Origin: Flavobacterium coralii
Lineage (GTDB): Bacteria; Bacteroidota; Bacteroidia; Flavobacteriales; Flavobacteriaceae
Assembly (NCBI RefSeq): GCF_019891545.1
Contig: NZ_JAHDIU010000001.1
Location: 1 to 64,000, forward strand
Reading direction: 5' to 3'
DNA: 64,000 nucleotides
The notes under the pieces: model-generated
Seen by the model: only the letters and a program-made list of their open reading frames with translations
Told to the model about the DNA's origin: nothing
Database searches by the model: none
Translations under genes and position numbers: made by a program
Shown here: positions 27,917 to 36,293 of the stretch, piece after piece
How the letters are laid out: each line of letters starts with the position of its first letter
Numbering within the stretch: the first letter of the stretch is position 1

Positions 27917-28200
27917 TATATGCGTATTCCCGGAGGGAGCATTTCTTTATACTGTGGATTTTTCCTGAAAAAAGCGGCGGCCTTCGGGTGAACGGGCACA
28001 ACACGTAGTCGCTTATCTTCAGCAATAGCAAGTATCTCCTTAATAAAGTCGGCTACTGCTGTTTCATCTTCAAAATTTTCAGGAGTATTTATCCTTGTAA
28101 GAAACAGTTTCCTTTCCTGTATGGAATATTCTACCGACAGTTGCTGCCCGTTTACAGCAGTTTCAAACTGCCTCTGAAATTCGTTGTCTTTTACTTCCAT
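27916..28200 (-). CDS. short GNAT-like (NATD1/YjdJ-type) protein
   Basis: Protein of 94 residues that matches the short single-domain acetyltransferase-like family in order and ending (VEYSIQERKLFLTRINTP; then KRLRVVPVHPKAAAFFRKNP). The acetyl-CoA-binding loop, usually R/Q-G-x-G-x-G before the second helix, is replaced here by NFEDETAVADFIK with no glycine, so acetyltransferase activity is doubtful. Middle gene of pirin - GNAT-like - methyltransferase, with 4 bases to the pirin stop and a 1-base overlap downstream. Confidence 0.8.
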   Translation of the reverse strand: MEVKDNEFQRQFETAVNGQQLSVEYSIQERKLFLTRINTPENFEDETAVADFIKEILAIAEDKRLRVVPVHPKAAAFFRKNPQYKEMLPPGIRI

Positions 28201-28204
28201 AGTT

Positions 28205-28927
28205 CTAATTGTGCTTCATTGGGACTTCGATAATCAATATTTTAGATGGTTGCTTTACTTCCGCATCAAAGCCTTCAAGCTCTATTGCGCCAAAAGCATC
28301 ACGTTCCATAACCATTTGCCCGCCAATTTCCAGCTCACCTTCAATAAGGAAAAGGTAAATGCCGTTGCCGGGTATTTTTACATCATAATGTGCTACCTGA
28401 CCTGCATCAAACACCCCCAGGTGAAAGTACGCCTGCTGGTAAATCCATAATGCTTCACCCTCAGGCTTATTATGAGGGCAAACTACCTGAACAAAACTGT
28501 TTCGCTTATTTTGCAGGTCAAAACCCTTTTGGTCATACCGTGGGGTAACATTTTCCATTTCAGGAAAGAGCCATATCTGTAGTGTTTTGGCCCTCTCGGT
28601 CTGGCTGGCATTCATTTCGCTGTGCTGTATGCCTTTCCCGGCGCTCATAACCTGTACCTCGCCAAACCTCACCGTTGCCTGGTTGCCCATGCTGTCGCGG
28701 TGGGTTAGCCCGCCTTCCAGCGGTATGGTAACAATTTCCATGTTATCATGCGGGTGTGTGCCAAAGCCCATGCCGCTGGCTATGGTATCGTCATTCAGTA
28801 CACGCAGCATCCCGAACTGAACCATTTCGGGGTTATAGTAATTACCAAAAGAAAACGAAAAATTGGCCTGTAGCCATCCGTAATCTGCCGTACCCCTTTC
28901 GCTTTTCGGAAACAATCGTGACTTCAT
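28205..28927 (-). CDS. pirin family protein (quercetinase-like bicupin)
   Basis: Cytosolic bicupin of 240 residues. The four metal ligands of the pirin/YhhW family are visible: H58 and H60 (GFGTHPHDN), H102 and E104 (IQHSEMN). The conserved segments EIVTIPLEGGLTHRDS and VMSAGKGIQHSEMN are intact, so it likely binds iron and may act as a quercetin dioxygenase or a redox-responsive regulator; the physiological substrate is unknown. It is first in a three-gene operon with the GNAT-like and methyltransferase genes. Confidence 0.92.
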   Translation of the reverse strand: MKSRLFPKSERGTADYGWLQANFSFSFGNYYNPEMVQFGMLRVLNDDTIASGMGFGTHPHDNMEIVTIPLEGGLTHRDSMGNQATVRFGEVQVMSAGKGIQHSEMNASQTERAKTLQIWLFPEMENVTPRYDQKGFDLQNKRNSFVQVVCPHNKPEGEALWIYQQAYFHLGVFDAGQVAHYDVKIPGNGIYLFLIEGELEIGGQMVMERDAFGAIELEGFDAEVKQPSKILIIEVPMKHN

Positions 28928-29047
28928 AACTTATTGATAAATTAAATTTGCAATACCGCCAAAAGCGGATAAATATTTTAATTTTATACAAATTTCGTAA
29001 TAATTTTCGATAAATGAAGCCGCTTAAGCGTTAAAACCTAAGCCCTG

Positions 29048-29707
29048 ATGGAAAAAACACCTGTTTACTTTATGCCCGGGCTTGCTGCCAGCCCGGTAAT
29101 CTTTGAAAATATAAAACTGCCCCCTGATAAATATGAAATGTACTTTTTAGAATGGCTGCTGCCCGAGGATAATGAGCTGCTTGCCAGTTATGCTAAAAGG
29201 ATTGCAGAGAACATGAAGCATGAAAACCCGGTGCTTGTGGGCGTATCTTTTGGTGGTGTGCTGGTGCAGGAAATAGCTGATATTATTGCAGTAAAAAAAG
29301 TAATTATCATATCGAGTGTTAAGTGCAACCTTGAGTTTCCGCGGCGCATGCGTTTTGCAAAGCTTGTGCAGGCTTACAGGGTTTTCCCTACTGCGCTTAT
29401 GGAACGTGTGCACTGGCTGGCACGTTTTGCGAGGGGCAACAGCTTTATTGCCAAAAGGCTGCGCCTGTATGAAAAATATCTTTCGGTAAGGGATAAGAAA
29501 TACCTCGACTGGGCGTTTAAAACCGTAATAACATGGGGCAGGGCAGAACCTAACCCTAAGATAGTGCACATACATGGTACTGCCGACGGCGTTTTTCCTT
29601 GTAAGTACCTTAAAGATTACATTCCAGTTAAGGGCGGTACACATATTATGATAATAAACAAGGCAAAATGGATGAATGAAAACCTGCCGGGCATTATAGA
29701 AAAATAG
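29048..29707 (+). CDS. alpha/beta hydrolase
   Basis: Cytosolic serine hydrolase of 219 residues. The nucleophile elbow is VGVSFGGVLV with S67; the acid is probably the Asp in HGTADGVFP, and the base the His in KGGTHIMI near the C-terminus, so the triad appears complete. The short cap is basic (RRMRFAKLVQAYRVF). Substrate not assignable. A TAAATTTG motif at 28943-28950 could be its promoter with a ~90-base leader. Confidence 0.82.
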   Translation: MEKTPVYFMPGLAASPVIFENIKLPPDKYEMYFLEWLLPEDNELLASYAKRIAENMKHENPVLVGVSFGGVLVQEIADIIAVKKVIIISSVKCNLEFPRRMRFAKLVQAYRVFPTALMERVHWLARFARGNSFIAKRLRLYEKYLSVRDKKYLDWAFKTVITWGRAEPNPKIVHIHGTADGVFPCKYLKDYIPVKGGTHIMIINKAKWMNENLPGIIEK

Positions 29708-29713
29708 CAGTAG

Positions 29714-29743
29714 TTTGGCTTCAATTTTGTAAGTTTACATTTG
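29714..29743 (+). promoter_or_regulatory. promoter of the lytic transglycosylase/OmpA operon
   Basis: TTTG (29714-29717), 18 bases, then TACATTTG (29736-29743): close to the ideal Bacteroidota promoter. Expected start near 29750 with a leader of about 45 bases. Confidence 0.75.
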
Positions 29744-29796
29744 GCAGCAGTAGCTGTAACCTCATATATTTAAAATAACATAAAATTCACTTGACT

Positions 29797-30696
29797 ATGG
29801 AATGGGTAAAGAAAACAGGTATTATAGCCTCTGTGGTATTGATGAGCGGGATGCTGATACACGCTGTTTCTGATGATGTAAGTAAAGAAAAAGAGCAACA
29901 GTCAACCGAGGGGAATTATTATTTTCCTGAAAAGATAGACTTTGCAGGCGAACCCGCACCGCTTAAGGTAGCTGATGTGCGTGAACGGCTGGACAGGGAA
30001 CTGCTGGTTAATGCCAACCTGCATGCTACTACGCAGATTATTATAAAAAGGGCTAACCGCGCCTTTACCGTTATAGAACCAATACTTAAAAAGAACGGTG
30101 TTCCTGACGATTTTAAATACCTTGCCGTGATAGAAAGCGGGCTTGTAAATGCCGTGTCGCCGGCAGGTGCGCGCGGGGTGTGGCAGTTTATGCCCGAAAC
30201 AGGCAAAGAGTATGGCATGGAAATTAACGATGAGGTGGATGAGCGTTATAACCTTGAAAAATCTACCGAGGCTGCATGCCGATACCTTAAAAATGCAAAA
30301 GAAAAATTCGGATCATGGACACTGGCAGCCGCTTCTTATAATGGGGGCGTAGCAGGCGTAAACAGGCAGATATCGTTTCAGGGAGTAGATAATTATTATG
30401 ACCTGCTGCTGACAGAAGAAACATCGCGTTACGTGTTCCGTATCCTAGCACTGAAGCAGATAATGGAAAACCCGCTTAAGTATGGTTTTAACCTGTTGCC
30501 TGCCGATTCTTACCCGGTGCTTCCTGCTAAAAAAGTGGTAACCAATACATCAGTGCCCGACCTTGCCGTGTTTGCCAAAGAACAGGGCATTAACTACAAA
30601 ATTTTAAAGATACACAACCCGTGGCTGCGCGACAGGAAACTCACTAACAGCACAGGAAAAGAGTACGTTATAGAAATACCGCTTTCGGGTTACTAA
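29797..30696 (+). CDS. lytic transglycosylase (SLT domain)
   Basis: Peptidoglycan-cleaving enzyme of 299 residues. A hydrophobic N-terminal segment (TGIIASVVLMSGMLIHAV) directs it to the envelope. The SLT domain spans about residues 90-215 with the catalytic Glu in AVIESGLVN, then SPAGARGVWQFMPETGKEYG and LAAASYNGGVAGVNRQ. The tail (PDLAVFAKEQGINYKILKIH) resembles a LysM-like end region. I chose ATG 29797 rather than the TTG 6 bases before. Followed by the double-OmpA gene after 18 bases. Confidence 0.9.
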   Translation: MEWVKKTGIIASVVLMSGMLIHAVSDDVSKEKEQQSTEGNYYFPEKIDFAGEPAPLKVADVRERLDRELLVNANLHATTQIIIKRANRAFTVIEPILKKNGVPDDFKYLAVIESGLVNAVSPAGARGVWQFMPETGKEYGMEINDEVDERYNLEKSTEAACRYLKNAKEKFGSWTLAAASYNGGVAGVNRQISFQGVDNYYDLLLTEETSRYVFRILALKQIMENPLKYGFNLLPADSYPVLPAKKVVTNTSVPDLAVFAKEQGINYKILKIHNPWLRDRKLTNSTGKEYVIEIPLSGY

Positions 30697-30714
30697 GCTA
30701 AAACCGGTTTACGG

Positions 30715-31596
30715 ATGAAAAAATACACAACAGCTATACTGCTATGCCTATTGCCGTTGCTTGCCATAGCGCAGCAGGAGTTTTCGGTTTACTTTGACAG
30801 TAACAAGCACGAACTGGATAAAGCACAAACGCAAAGGCTGGCAGACTGGATGGTTGCCAATAAAAAATCGAAAGTGCTTGCCATAAACGGCTATACCGAT
30901 GAAGATGGTACATCTGCACACAACGACACACTGGCACAGCGCAGGGTAATGTATGTATATAATGCCATAAAAAATTTTGTTGCTACCCGCGACGATTTTA
31001 AAACCCGCAGTTTTGGCGAGCAGCACAAAATGAGCGGCAACAAAGCCGAAAACCGTAGGGTAACTTTATACTTTTTGCCGGAGCAGGAACTGCACCGCGA
31101 AAATGAAATTTTAGGCATAAAAGCAACCCCAAAGAAAAAAGCCCCTGTTAACTATCCGGATAAGGTTGTAGTTACTGACCCACGCCGCGGCAGGCAGGTT
31201 ATTCCGCTTGACGTGGAATTTATGAAGCGGGTAGGCGAGGCAAAGGCAGGGGAGAAGCTGCAGATTAAAAACATGAATTTCCACCTTAACACCTTTGCCA
31301 TTGTAGAGGAGTCGCGCCCAAGGCTGTATGAGCTGCTGGAGATAATGCGCAGCAACCCGGGGCTTAAAATAAAGCTGCTGGGACACATTTGCTGTATAGA
31401 GGGCGACCCTCGCAAGCTGTCTTATGACCGCGCCAAGGCGGTGGCCATGTTTTTAAGGCAAAACGGTATAGAGCGCGAACGTGTTACTTTTGATGGCTTA
31501 GGTACCACAGAACCACTTTACCCGTTACCCGAAAAAACCGAAGAGGAGCGTGCTGCCAACCGCAGGGTTGAGGTGCTGGTTTTGGAGAATCCTTAA
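30715..31596 (+). CDS. protein with two tandem OmpA-like domains
   Basis: Secreted protein of 293 residues: signal peptide (TTAILLCLLPLLAIAQ), then two OmpA C-terminal-like peptidoglycan-binding domains. The first (about residues 22-120) has FSVYFDSNKHELD, INGYTDEDGT and AENRRVTLYF; the second (about 175-290) has LLGHICCIEGDP, LSYDRAKAVAMFL and AANRRVEVLV. No beta-barrel or lipobox is present, so it is probably periplasmic. It is co-transcribed with the lytic transglycosylase, suggesting a joint role on peptidoglycan. Confidence 0.88.
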   Translation: MKKYTTAILLCLLPLLAIAQQEFSVYFDSNKHELDKAQTQRLADWMVANKKSKVLAINGYTDEDGTSAHNDTLAQRRVMYVYNAIKNFVATRDDFKTRSFGEQHKMSGNKAENRRVTLYFLPEQELHRENEILGIKATPKKKAPVNYPDKVVVTDPRRGRQVIPLDVEFMKRVGEAKAGEKLQIKNMNFHLNTFAIVEESRPRLYELLEIMRSNPGLKIKLLGHICCIEGDPRKLSYDRAKAVAMFLRQNGIERERVTFDGLGTTEPLYPLPEKTEEERAANRRVEVLVLENP

Positions 31597-31599
31597 TTT

Positions 31600-31711
31600 G
31601 ATTTGAAGATTTCCCAATTTGAAAACTTGAAGATGACTTAATATTGCTTAAGTGGTACTACGTTATCTGTGAGTAATTTTCAAATTTCCAAATCATCGCA
31701 TTTTCAAATTG
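31600..31711. repeat. intergenic palindromic TTTCAAAT-type simple repeat
   Basis: Between the OmpA gene and purM. The right side (31677-31711) contains TTTTCAAAT, TTCCAAATC and TTTTCAAAT units; the left side (about 31600-31634) holds the same motif in reverse (ATTTGAAG, CAATTTGAAAA, ACTTGAAG). CAATTTGAAAA (31615-31625) and TTTTCAAATTG (31701-31711) are a perfect 11-bp inverted pair around a non-repetitive centre of about 45-50 bases. Confidence 0.65.
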
Positions 31712-31723
31712 ACTCATTAACTG

Positions 31724-31731
31724 TATCTTTG
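31724..31731 (+). promoter_or_regulatory. candidate -7 element of purM
   Basis: TATCTTTG matches TAnnTTTG; it lies 24 bases ahead of ATG 31755 and includes the GTG at 31731, so that upstream start is unlikely. The nearest TTG (31709-31711, part of the repeat) is only 12 bases away. Confidence 0.45.
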
Positions 31732-31754
31732 TGCCACAACACAAACTACACTAC

Positions 31755-32948
31755 ATGAGTTCTGATACCAGCAAACGCTACAGCCAAAGGGGAGTTTCTG
31801 CCTCTAAAGAGGATGTACACAATGCCATTAAAAATATAGATAAAGGGCTGTTCCCTAAAGCTTTCTGTAAAATAGTGCCTGATTACCTTACAGGTGATGA
31901 GGACTACTGTCTTATTATGCATGCCGATGGCGCGGGTACTAAGTCGAGTCTGGCTTATATGTATTGGAAGGAAACAGGCGATATATCAGTATGGAAAGGC
32001 ATAGCACAGGATGCCCTTATCATGAACATAGACGATTTACTGTGCGTTGGCGCTGTTGATAATATTATGCTTTCTTCAACTATAGGGCGTAACAAAAACC
32101 TGGTACCGGGCGAAGTTATCTCTGCCATAATAAATGGTACCGAAGAACTGATAGAAGAACTTAAAAATTTCGGTGTAACCATACACTCAACCGGTGGCGA
32201 AACGGCCGATGTAGGCGACCTTGTGCGCACCATAATTGTAGACTCTACCGTTACCGCACGCATAAAGCGCAGCAATGTAATTGATAATGCCAATATTCAG
32301 GCAGGCGATGTAATTGTAGGTTTGGCCTCTTTCGGAAAGGCTGCCTACGAAAAAGAATATAACGGCGGCATGGGCAGCAATGGCCTTACCAGCGCCCGCC
32401 ATGACGTGTTTAGTAAATACCTTGCAGAAAAATATCCTGAAAGCTTTGATGCTGCCGTACCGCAGGAACTGGTGTACAGCGGCGGCGTAAAACTTACCGA
32501 TGCTGTAGAGGGCGCACCGCTTGATGCCGGTAAATTGGTGCTTTCGCCAACGCGCACGTATGCGCCTGTTATAAAAAAGATACTTGAAAAATATACTCCA
32601 AAGGATATACACGGCATGGTACATTGCAGCGGAGGTGCACAAACCAAAGTGCTGCACTTTGTAGATAATATACACGTAATAAAAGATAACCTGTTCCCTG
32701 TACCGCCATTGTTCAAACTAATACAGGAGCAAAGCGGTACCGATTGGAAAGAAATGTACCAAGTATTTAACTGCGGTCACAGAATGGAACTGTATGTGCC
32801 TGAAAATATAGCGCAGGATATTATTGCTATATCCAAATCATTTGGTATTGATGCGCAGATTGTGGGCAGGGTAAGCCCTATAACCCCTCAAGAGGGAATA
32901 TCAAAAAAGCTTACCATAAAAAGCGAATATGGCACTTTTGAGTATTAA
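31755..32948 (+). CDS. purM: phosphoribosylformylglycinamidine cyclo-ligase
   Basis: AIR synthetase of 397 residues; it closes the imidazole ring of purines using ATP (FGAM to AIR). Family landmarks are YSQRGVSASKEDVHNAI at the N-terminus, HADGAGTKSSLAY, NIDDLLCVGA, STGGETADVGDLVR (the conserved GGETA loop), and VHCSGGAQTK. It is longer than the ~345-residue E. coli enzyme, as is common in Bacteroidota. ATG 31755 is preferred to GTG 31731, which lies in the promoter. No other pur gene is adjacent. Confidence 0.93.
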   Translation: MSSDTSKRYSQRGVSASKEDVHNAIKNIDKGLFPKAFCKIVPDYLTGDEDYCLIMHADGAGTKSSLAYMYWKETGDISVWKGIAQDALIMNIDDLLCVGAVDNIMLSSTIGRNKNLVPGEVISAIINGTEELIEELKNFGVTIHSTGGETADVGDLVRTIIVDSTVTARIKRSNVIDNANIQAGDVIVGLASFGKAAYEKEYNGGMGSNGLTSARHDVFSKYLAEKYPESFDAAVPQELVYSGGVKLTDAVEGAPLDAGKLVLSPTRTYAPVIKKILEKYTPKDIHGMVHCSGGAQTKVLHFVDNIHVIKDNLFPVPPLFKLIQEQSGTDWKEMYQVFNCGHRMELYVPENIAQDIIAISKSFGIDAQIVGRVSPITPQEGISKKLTIKSEYGTFEY

Positions 32949-32974
32949 AAAAAGGCTTCCGGTATCGGAAGCCT
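32947..32974 (-). terminator. terminator between purM and the beta-helix gene
   Basis: Stem AGGCTTCCG / CGGAAGCCT with a 4-base loop; the T run (seven T) is on the minus strand, so it primarily ends the beta-helix transcript whose stop is at 33010, but its position also fits purM. Confidence 0.85.
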
Positions 32975-33009
32975 CGACTTAAAATAAATACACACAAAAA
33001 CAAAAATTA

Positions 33010-36000
33010 CTATTTTGCGATTACAACCTTATGTGTTTCAGTAGCCTTATCAGATACAATCTGAACAATGTAGGTGCCTGAAGCATAACCATTCATCGTG
33101 ATCTCCATATTCATGTTTTCGGCTTTTAGCTGTTTTACCAGTTTGCCTGTACCAATTTCATAAATCATAATATCAGCACCTGTGTTGTGGTTGGGAGCAA
33201 GGTTAAGCGTAAATATCCCGTTAACCGACGGGTTAGGATAAATAACGCTTACCGCAGCATTAGCAGTAAAGCCTTCGTTACTAAGTACACAAACTTCCTG
33301 TGCTTCATAAGCTCCTATATCGCGCCTGCCGTTAAATACGGCTGCTCCAGTCTGGTCATTAAAATCGTCAGCCGGGTCACCCATATCAGCAGCTATATTA
33401 GGGCAGTTAAGCATATGTGTAAATGTTGCCCCGCCATTATCTGCCAAAGGCATAAGCCCGGCATCAACAGGGTTTTCTAAAGTACCCACTATGTCATTTT
33501 CGTTGGCATCAAAAGCGTTTGAACCATCTATACCTATCAAGTTATAGCCGTTTGAAGAAATCATGCCTTCATCACTAAACACATCAGCACCTGATACTAC
33601 GGCAAGGTTACCTGCTATAATAGTGTTCTTAACCATTGGTGACATTTCAGAGCTGTTTGATATACCGCCCCCGCTTATAGTAGCACTGTTAAGCGTAATT
33701 GTATTGGCGTTTAAAGTAAGCTCTGCATTATTAAATATACCACCGCCATTGGTTAATGCGGTATTGCCTGAAATTGTAGTAAGCATCACATTAGCTGTAC
33801 CCATGTGAACGTGGATACCACCACCTCTGCCCAGTAATCCTGTAGCAGCGTTGTTAGACAGGGTAGAACCGTTTACATTTAATGTTCCTCCGTTGTTAAA
33901 TATAGCCCCGCCGCCATCATCTGTAGCCCCGCCTGCTGCGGTATTACCATCAAGCGTAACATTGTTTACCGTCATAATACTACCTGTCTGGTTCCACAAG
34001 CCACCGCCTTCGCGTGCTGCCATATTGTTGTTTACCATACCGCCGTTAAATACTATTGTTGCAGCGCCACTAACGTGTAATGCACCACCGTTACCGGGGT
34101 TTGGCATACCTGCACCTCCGTTAACATCGTTACCTGAAAGTTCAGAATCATTAACTGTAAGCGTACCTGCTATAATTTCTATAGCCCCGCCTGCACGGTT
34201 GGCACTGTTTGTCATAATATCGGTATCTGAAATAGTTACATCGCCTGCCGCGCTGAATATACCGCCACCGTTGCCCGATGTGCCGTTTGCAATATTATTG
34301 GTAATAGTACTGTTCTCTACAATCAAAGTACCGTTTGTATTGAATATACCGCCGCCGCCATCTGCTGCCGATGCACCCGACGCTATATTGCCATCTATCA
34401 TTACATTGCTTACCGTCATTGTGCCTGTACCGTTCCACAGTCCACCGCCCTGCAATGCTGCTGTATTATTAGTTACGCTACCGCCGCTAATCATGGCGCT
34501 GCCGCCACCTGTTATATGTAGCCCGCCACCATTACCGGGAGCTGCTGCGGTAGTGTTTTCATTAAGTATTACATTGGTAAGCATTATAGTGCTTGTGCCT
34601 GAATTATCTTCTATACCGCCACCGGCTCTCATTGCTGTATTACCTGATATTTCCGTATCGGTAATGGTAAGCATAGAGCCTACATCATTTAATATTCCTC
34701 CTCCGCTTCCCGCAGCGCCGTCCGCTACGTTATCGCTAATTGTTGCATTCATTATGGTCAGAGTGCCTCCGTTAAGGTTATATATACCTCCGCCACCTTG
34801 GTCTGCACCGTCGCCGCTTGCTGTGTTGCCTGATATTACAGTACCATCAATAGTCATGGTGCCTGTACCGTTCCAAAGTCCCCCGCCTTCAGCTCCGGCA
34901 GTGTTACCGTTTACCATACCACCGGTTATGGTAATATTGCCCATTCCGGTAATGTGCACACCACCTCCGTTACCCGGAGCATTGTTAGTTACGTTATCGT
35001 ATATAATTACATTAGTCAGCGTAACGCTTCCCATCATTCCTGAATTATCCTCGATACCACCACCGGCACGGTTAGATGTGTTTTCTGTAATCTCTGCTCC
35101 TGTTATGGTAAGTATTCCACCAACATCATTAAGGATACCACCGCCACTGCCCGATGTACCATTGGCGACATTATTCATTATCATAGTTTCGGCATTTATT
35201 TGTAGTGTACCGCTAAGGTTATAAATACCGCCACCACCTTGGTCTGCAGCGTTACCGCTCGCTGTGTTCATGCTTATAACAGTTCCGGTTACAGTCATAG
35301 TTCCCGAGCCATTCCATAATCCGCCACCTTCGGCAGCAGCCATATTATTATTTACCGTACCGCCGCTTATTACTGCATTACCGGCACCTGTTATGTGCAA
35401 TCCGCCACCATTGCCCGGGTTAGGTCCTGTTTCATTTGCATCAAGGTTTACGTTAGTTAAGGTTACAGTGCCCATAGCTCCGGAGTTACTCTCTATACCG
35501 CCACCTGCACGATTTGCCATATTATCTGAAATAGTACCACCTGAAACTGAAAGATTACTGCCCATGCTGGTAAAGATAGCGCCACCGCTACCCGATGTGC
35601 CCGATGCCATATTATTGGTAAAGGTGCAGTTATTAGCCGTTACTGAGCCCCCTGAACTGAATATCGCTCCACCACCTTCACCAACGTTGTTCCCTGCGGC
35701 TTCGCTTGCGTTTATGGTTACATCATTTAGGGTTACCATACTGTTGGTACATAAAACAGCCCCGCCATTATCGGCAGCATAGCCATTGGTAAGGGTTAGG
35801 TTATTTATCGTAAGATTATCAGTATCGGTAACAGATAATATCCTTGTTGCATCGTCACCGCTTATCATGGTCTGGCCTTCCCCGTTTCCGCTTATGGTCA
35901 GGTTCTTGTTTATCATAACCTGAGAAGTAAGTACTATAGCATTGCCATTGGTAGCGGCATCAAAAACAATTGTGCCTCCTGCAACTGCATCCAATACAGC

Positions 36001-36132
36001 CTGCCTGAACGAACCGGCCCCGCTGTCGTTACTGTTTGTTACGGTTATTGTTTGTGCGCTTGTCATGGATACAAATCCTGACAAAAACAACAGAACCATA
36101 ATTTTGTTTAGAAAAGTAAATTTTTGATTCAT
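33010..36132 (-). CDS. T9SS type-A beta-helix repeat protein
   Basis: Secreted protein of 1040 residues: signal peptide ending TSAQ (residue 26), a parallel beta-helix built from Gly/Asn/Thr-rich coils, then a choice-of-anchor-Q-like segment (GRRDIGAYEAQEV) and a C-terminal T9SS type-A sorting domain (VIYPNPSVNGIFTL, ending ATETHKVVIAK). The helix has a higher-order period: PGNGGG recurs at residues 239, 386, 532 and 679, giving units of 147, 146 and 147 residues, each made of five ~29-residue coils marked GGGIYN, GGGILN, GGGIED, GGGLHI and GGGLWN. No enzyme motif is seen; it is probably a surface adhesin or stalk. Confidence 0.88.
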   Translation of the reverse strand: MNQKFTFLNKIMVLLFLSGFVSMTSAQTITVTNSNDSGAGSFRQAVLDAVAGGTIVFDAATNGNAIVLTSQVMINKNLTISGNGEGQTMISGDDATRILSVTDTDNLTINNLTLTNGYAADNGGAVLCTNSMVTLNDVTINASEAAGNNVGEGGGAIFSSGGSVTANNCTFTNNMASGTSGSGGAIFTSMGSNLSVSGGTISDNMANRAGGGIESNSGAMGTVTLTNVNLDANETGPNPGNGGGLHITGAGNAVISGGTVNNNMAAAEGGGLWNGSGTMTVTGTVISMNTASGNAADQGGGGIYNLSGTLQINAETMIMNNVANGTSGSGGGILNDVGGILTITGAEITENTSNRAGGGIEDNSGMMGSVTLTNVIIYDNVTNNAPGNGGGVHITGMGNITITGGMVNGNTAGAEGGGLWNGTGTMTIDGTVISGNTASGDGADQGGGGIYNLNGGTLTIMNATISDNVADGAAGSGGGILNDVGSMLTITDTEISGNTAMRAGGGIEDNSGTSTIMLTNVILNENTTAAAPGNGGGLHITGGGSAMISGGSVTNNTAALQGGGLWNGTGTMTVSNVMIDGNIASGASAADGGGGIFNTNGTLIVENSTITNNIANGTSGNGGGIFSAAGDVTISDTDIMTNSANRAGGAIEIIAGTLTVNDSELSGNDVNGGAGMPNPGNGGALHVSGAATIVFNGGMVNNNMAAREGGGLWNQTGSIMTVNNVTLDGNTAAGGATDDGGGAIFNNGGTLNVNGSTLSNNAATGLLGRGGGIHVHMGTANVMLTTISGNTALTNGGGIFNNAELTLNANTITLNSATISGGGISNSSEMSPMVKNTIIAGNLAVVSGADVFSDEGMISSNGYNLIGIDGSNAFDANENDIVGTLENPVDAGLMPLADNGGATFTHMLNCPNIAADMGDPADDFNDQTGAAVFNGRRDIGAYEAQEVCVLSNEGFTANAAVSVIYPNPSVNGIFTLNLAPNHNTGADIMIYEIGTGKLVKQLKAENMNMEITMNGYASGTYIVQIVSDKATETHKVVIAK
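33913..35676 (-). repeat. four ~441-bp higher-order repeats in the beta-helix gene
   Basis: Coding tandem repeat spanning residues ~153-740 of the beta-helix protein, four copies of about 147 codons, each with five degenerate ~29-codon sub-repeats. Copies two and three (residues about 301-590) are most alike, with near-identical stretches such as the GLWNGTGTMT and GGGILNDVG segments, which suggests recent unit-level duplication or gene conversion. Confidence 0.8.
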
Positions 36133-36265
36133 AAGATAATAATTTTGATTGTTTATTATTGTTACGCACTTTTCTGTAGTGTGGTTTTGTGTTGAGGTGT
36201 TAAATAATTCATAAACAAACCTGTGTGTCCATATGGCGTTGCTGCCAAATGTTTCTGAAAAGATG

Positions 36266-36273
36266 TATTTTTG
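36266..36273 (+). promoter_or_regulatory. candidate -7 element of the SmpA-like gene
   Basis: TATTTTTG, 20 bases before ATG 36294; a TTG at 36239-36241 lies 24 bases upstream. The position rules out the longer reading frame that opens at 36225. Confidence 0.4.
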
Positions 36274-36293
36274 CCATAAACCAAAAAACGGAT

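Noticed and set aside
33851-35224. A 457-residue plus-strand open frame (and neighbours at 33563 and 35264) opposite the beta-helix gene
   Set aside because: It is Pro-rich antisense of the Gly-rich repeats, follows their period, and has no start context or family signature; the minus-strand frame has a signal peptide and T9SS domain.
33913-35676. Invertible or mobile repeat cassette
   Set aside because: All copies are direct, in frame and part of one open reading frame; no recombinase recognition site or transposase is adjacent.
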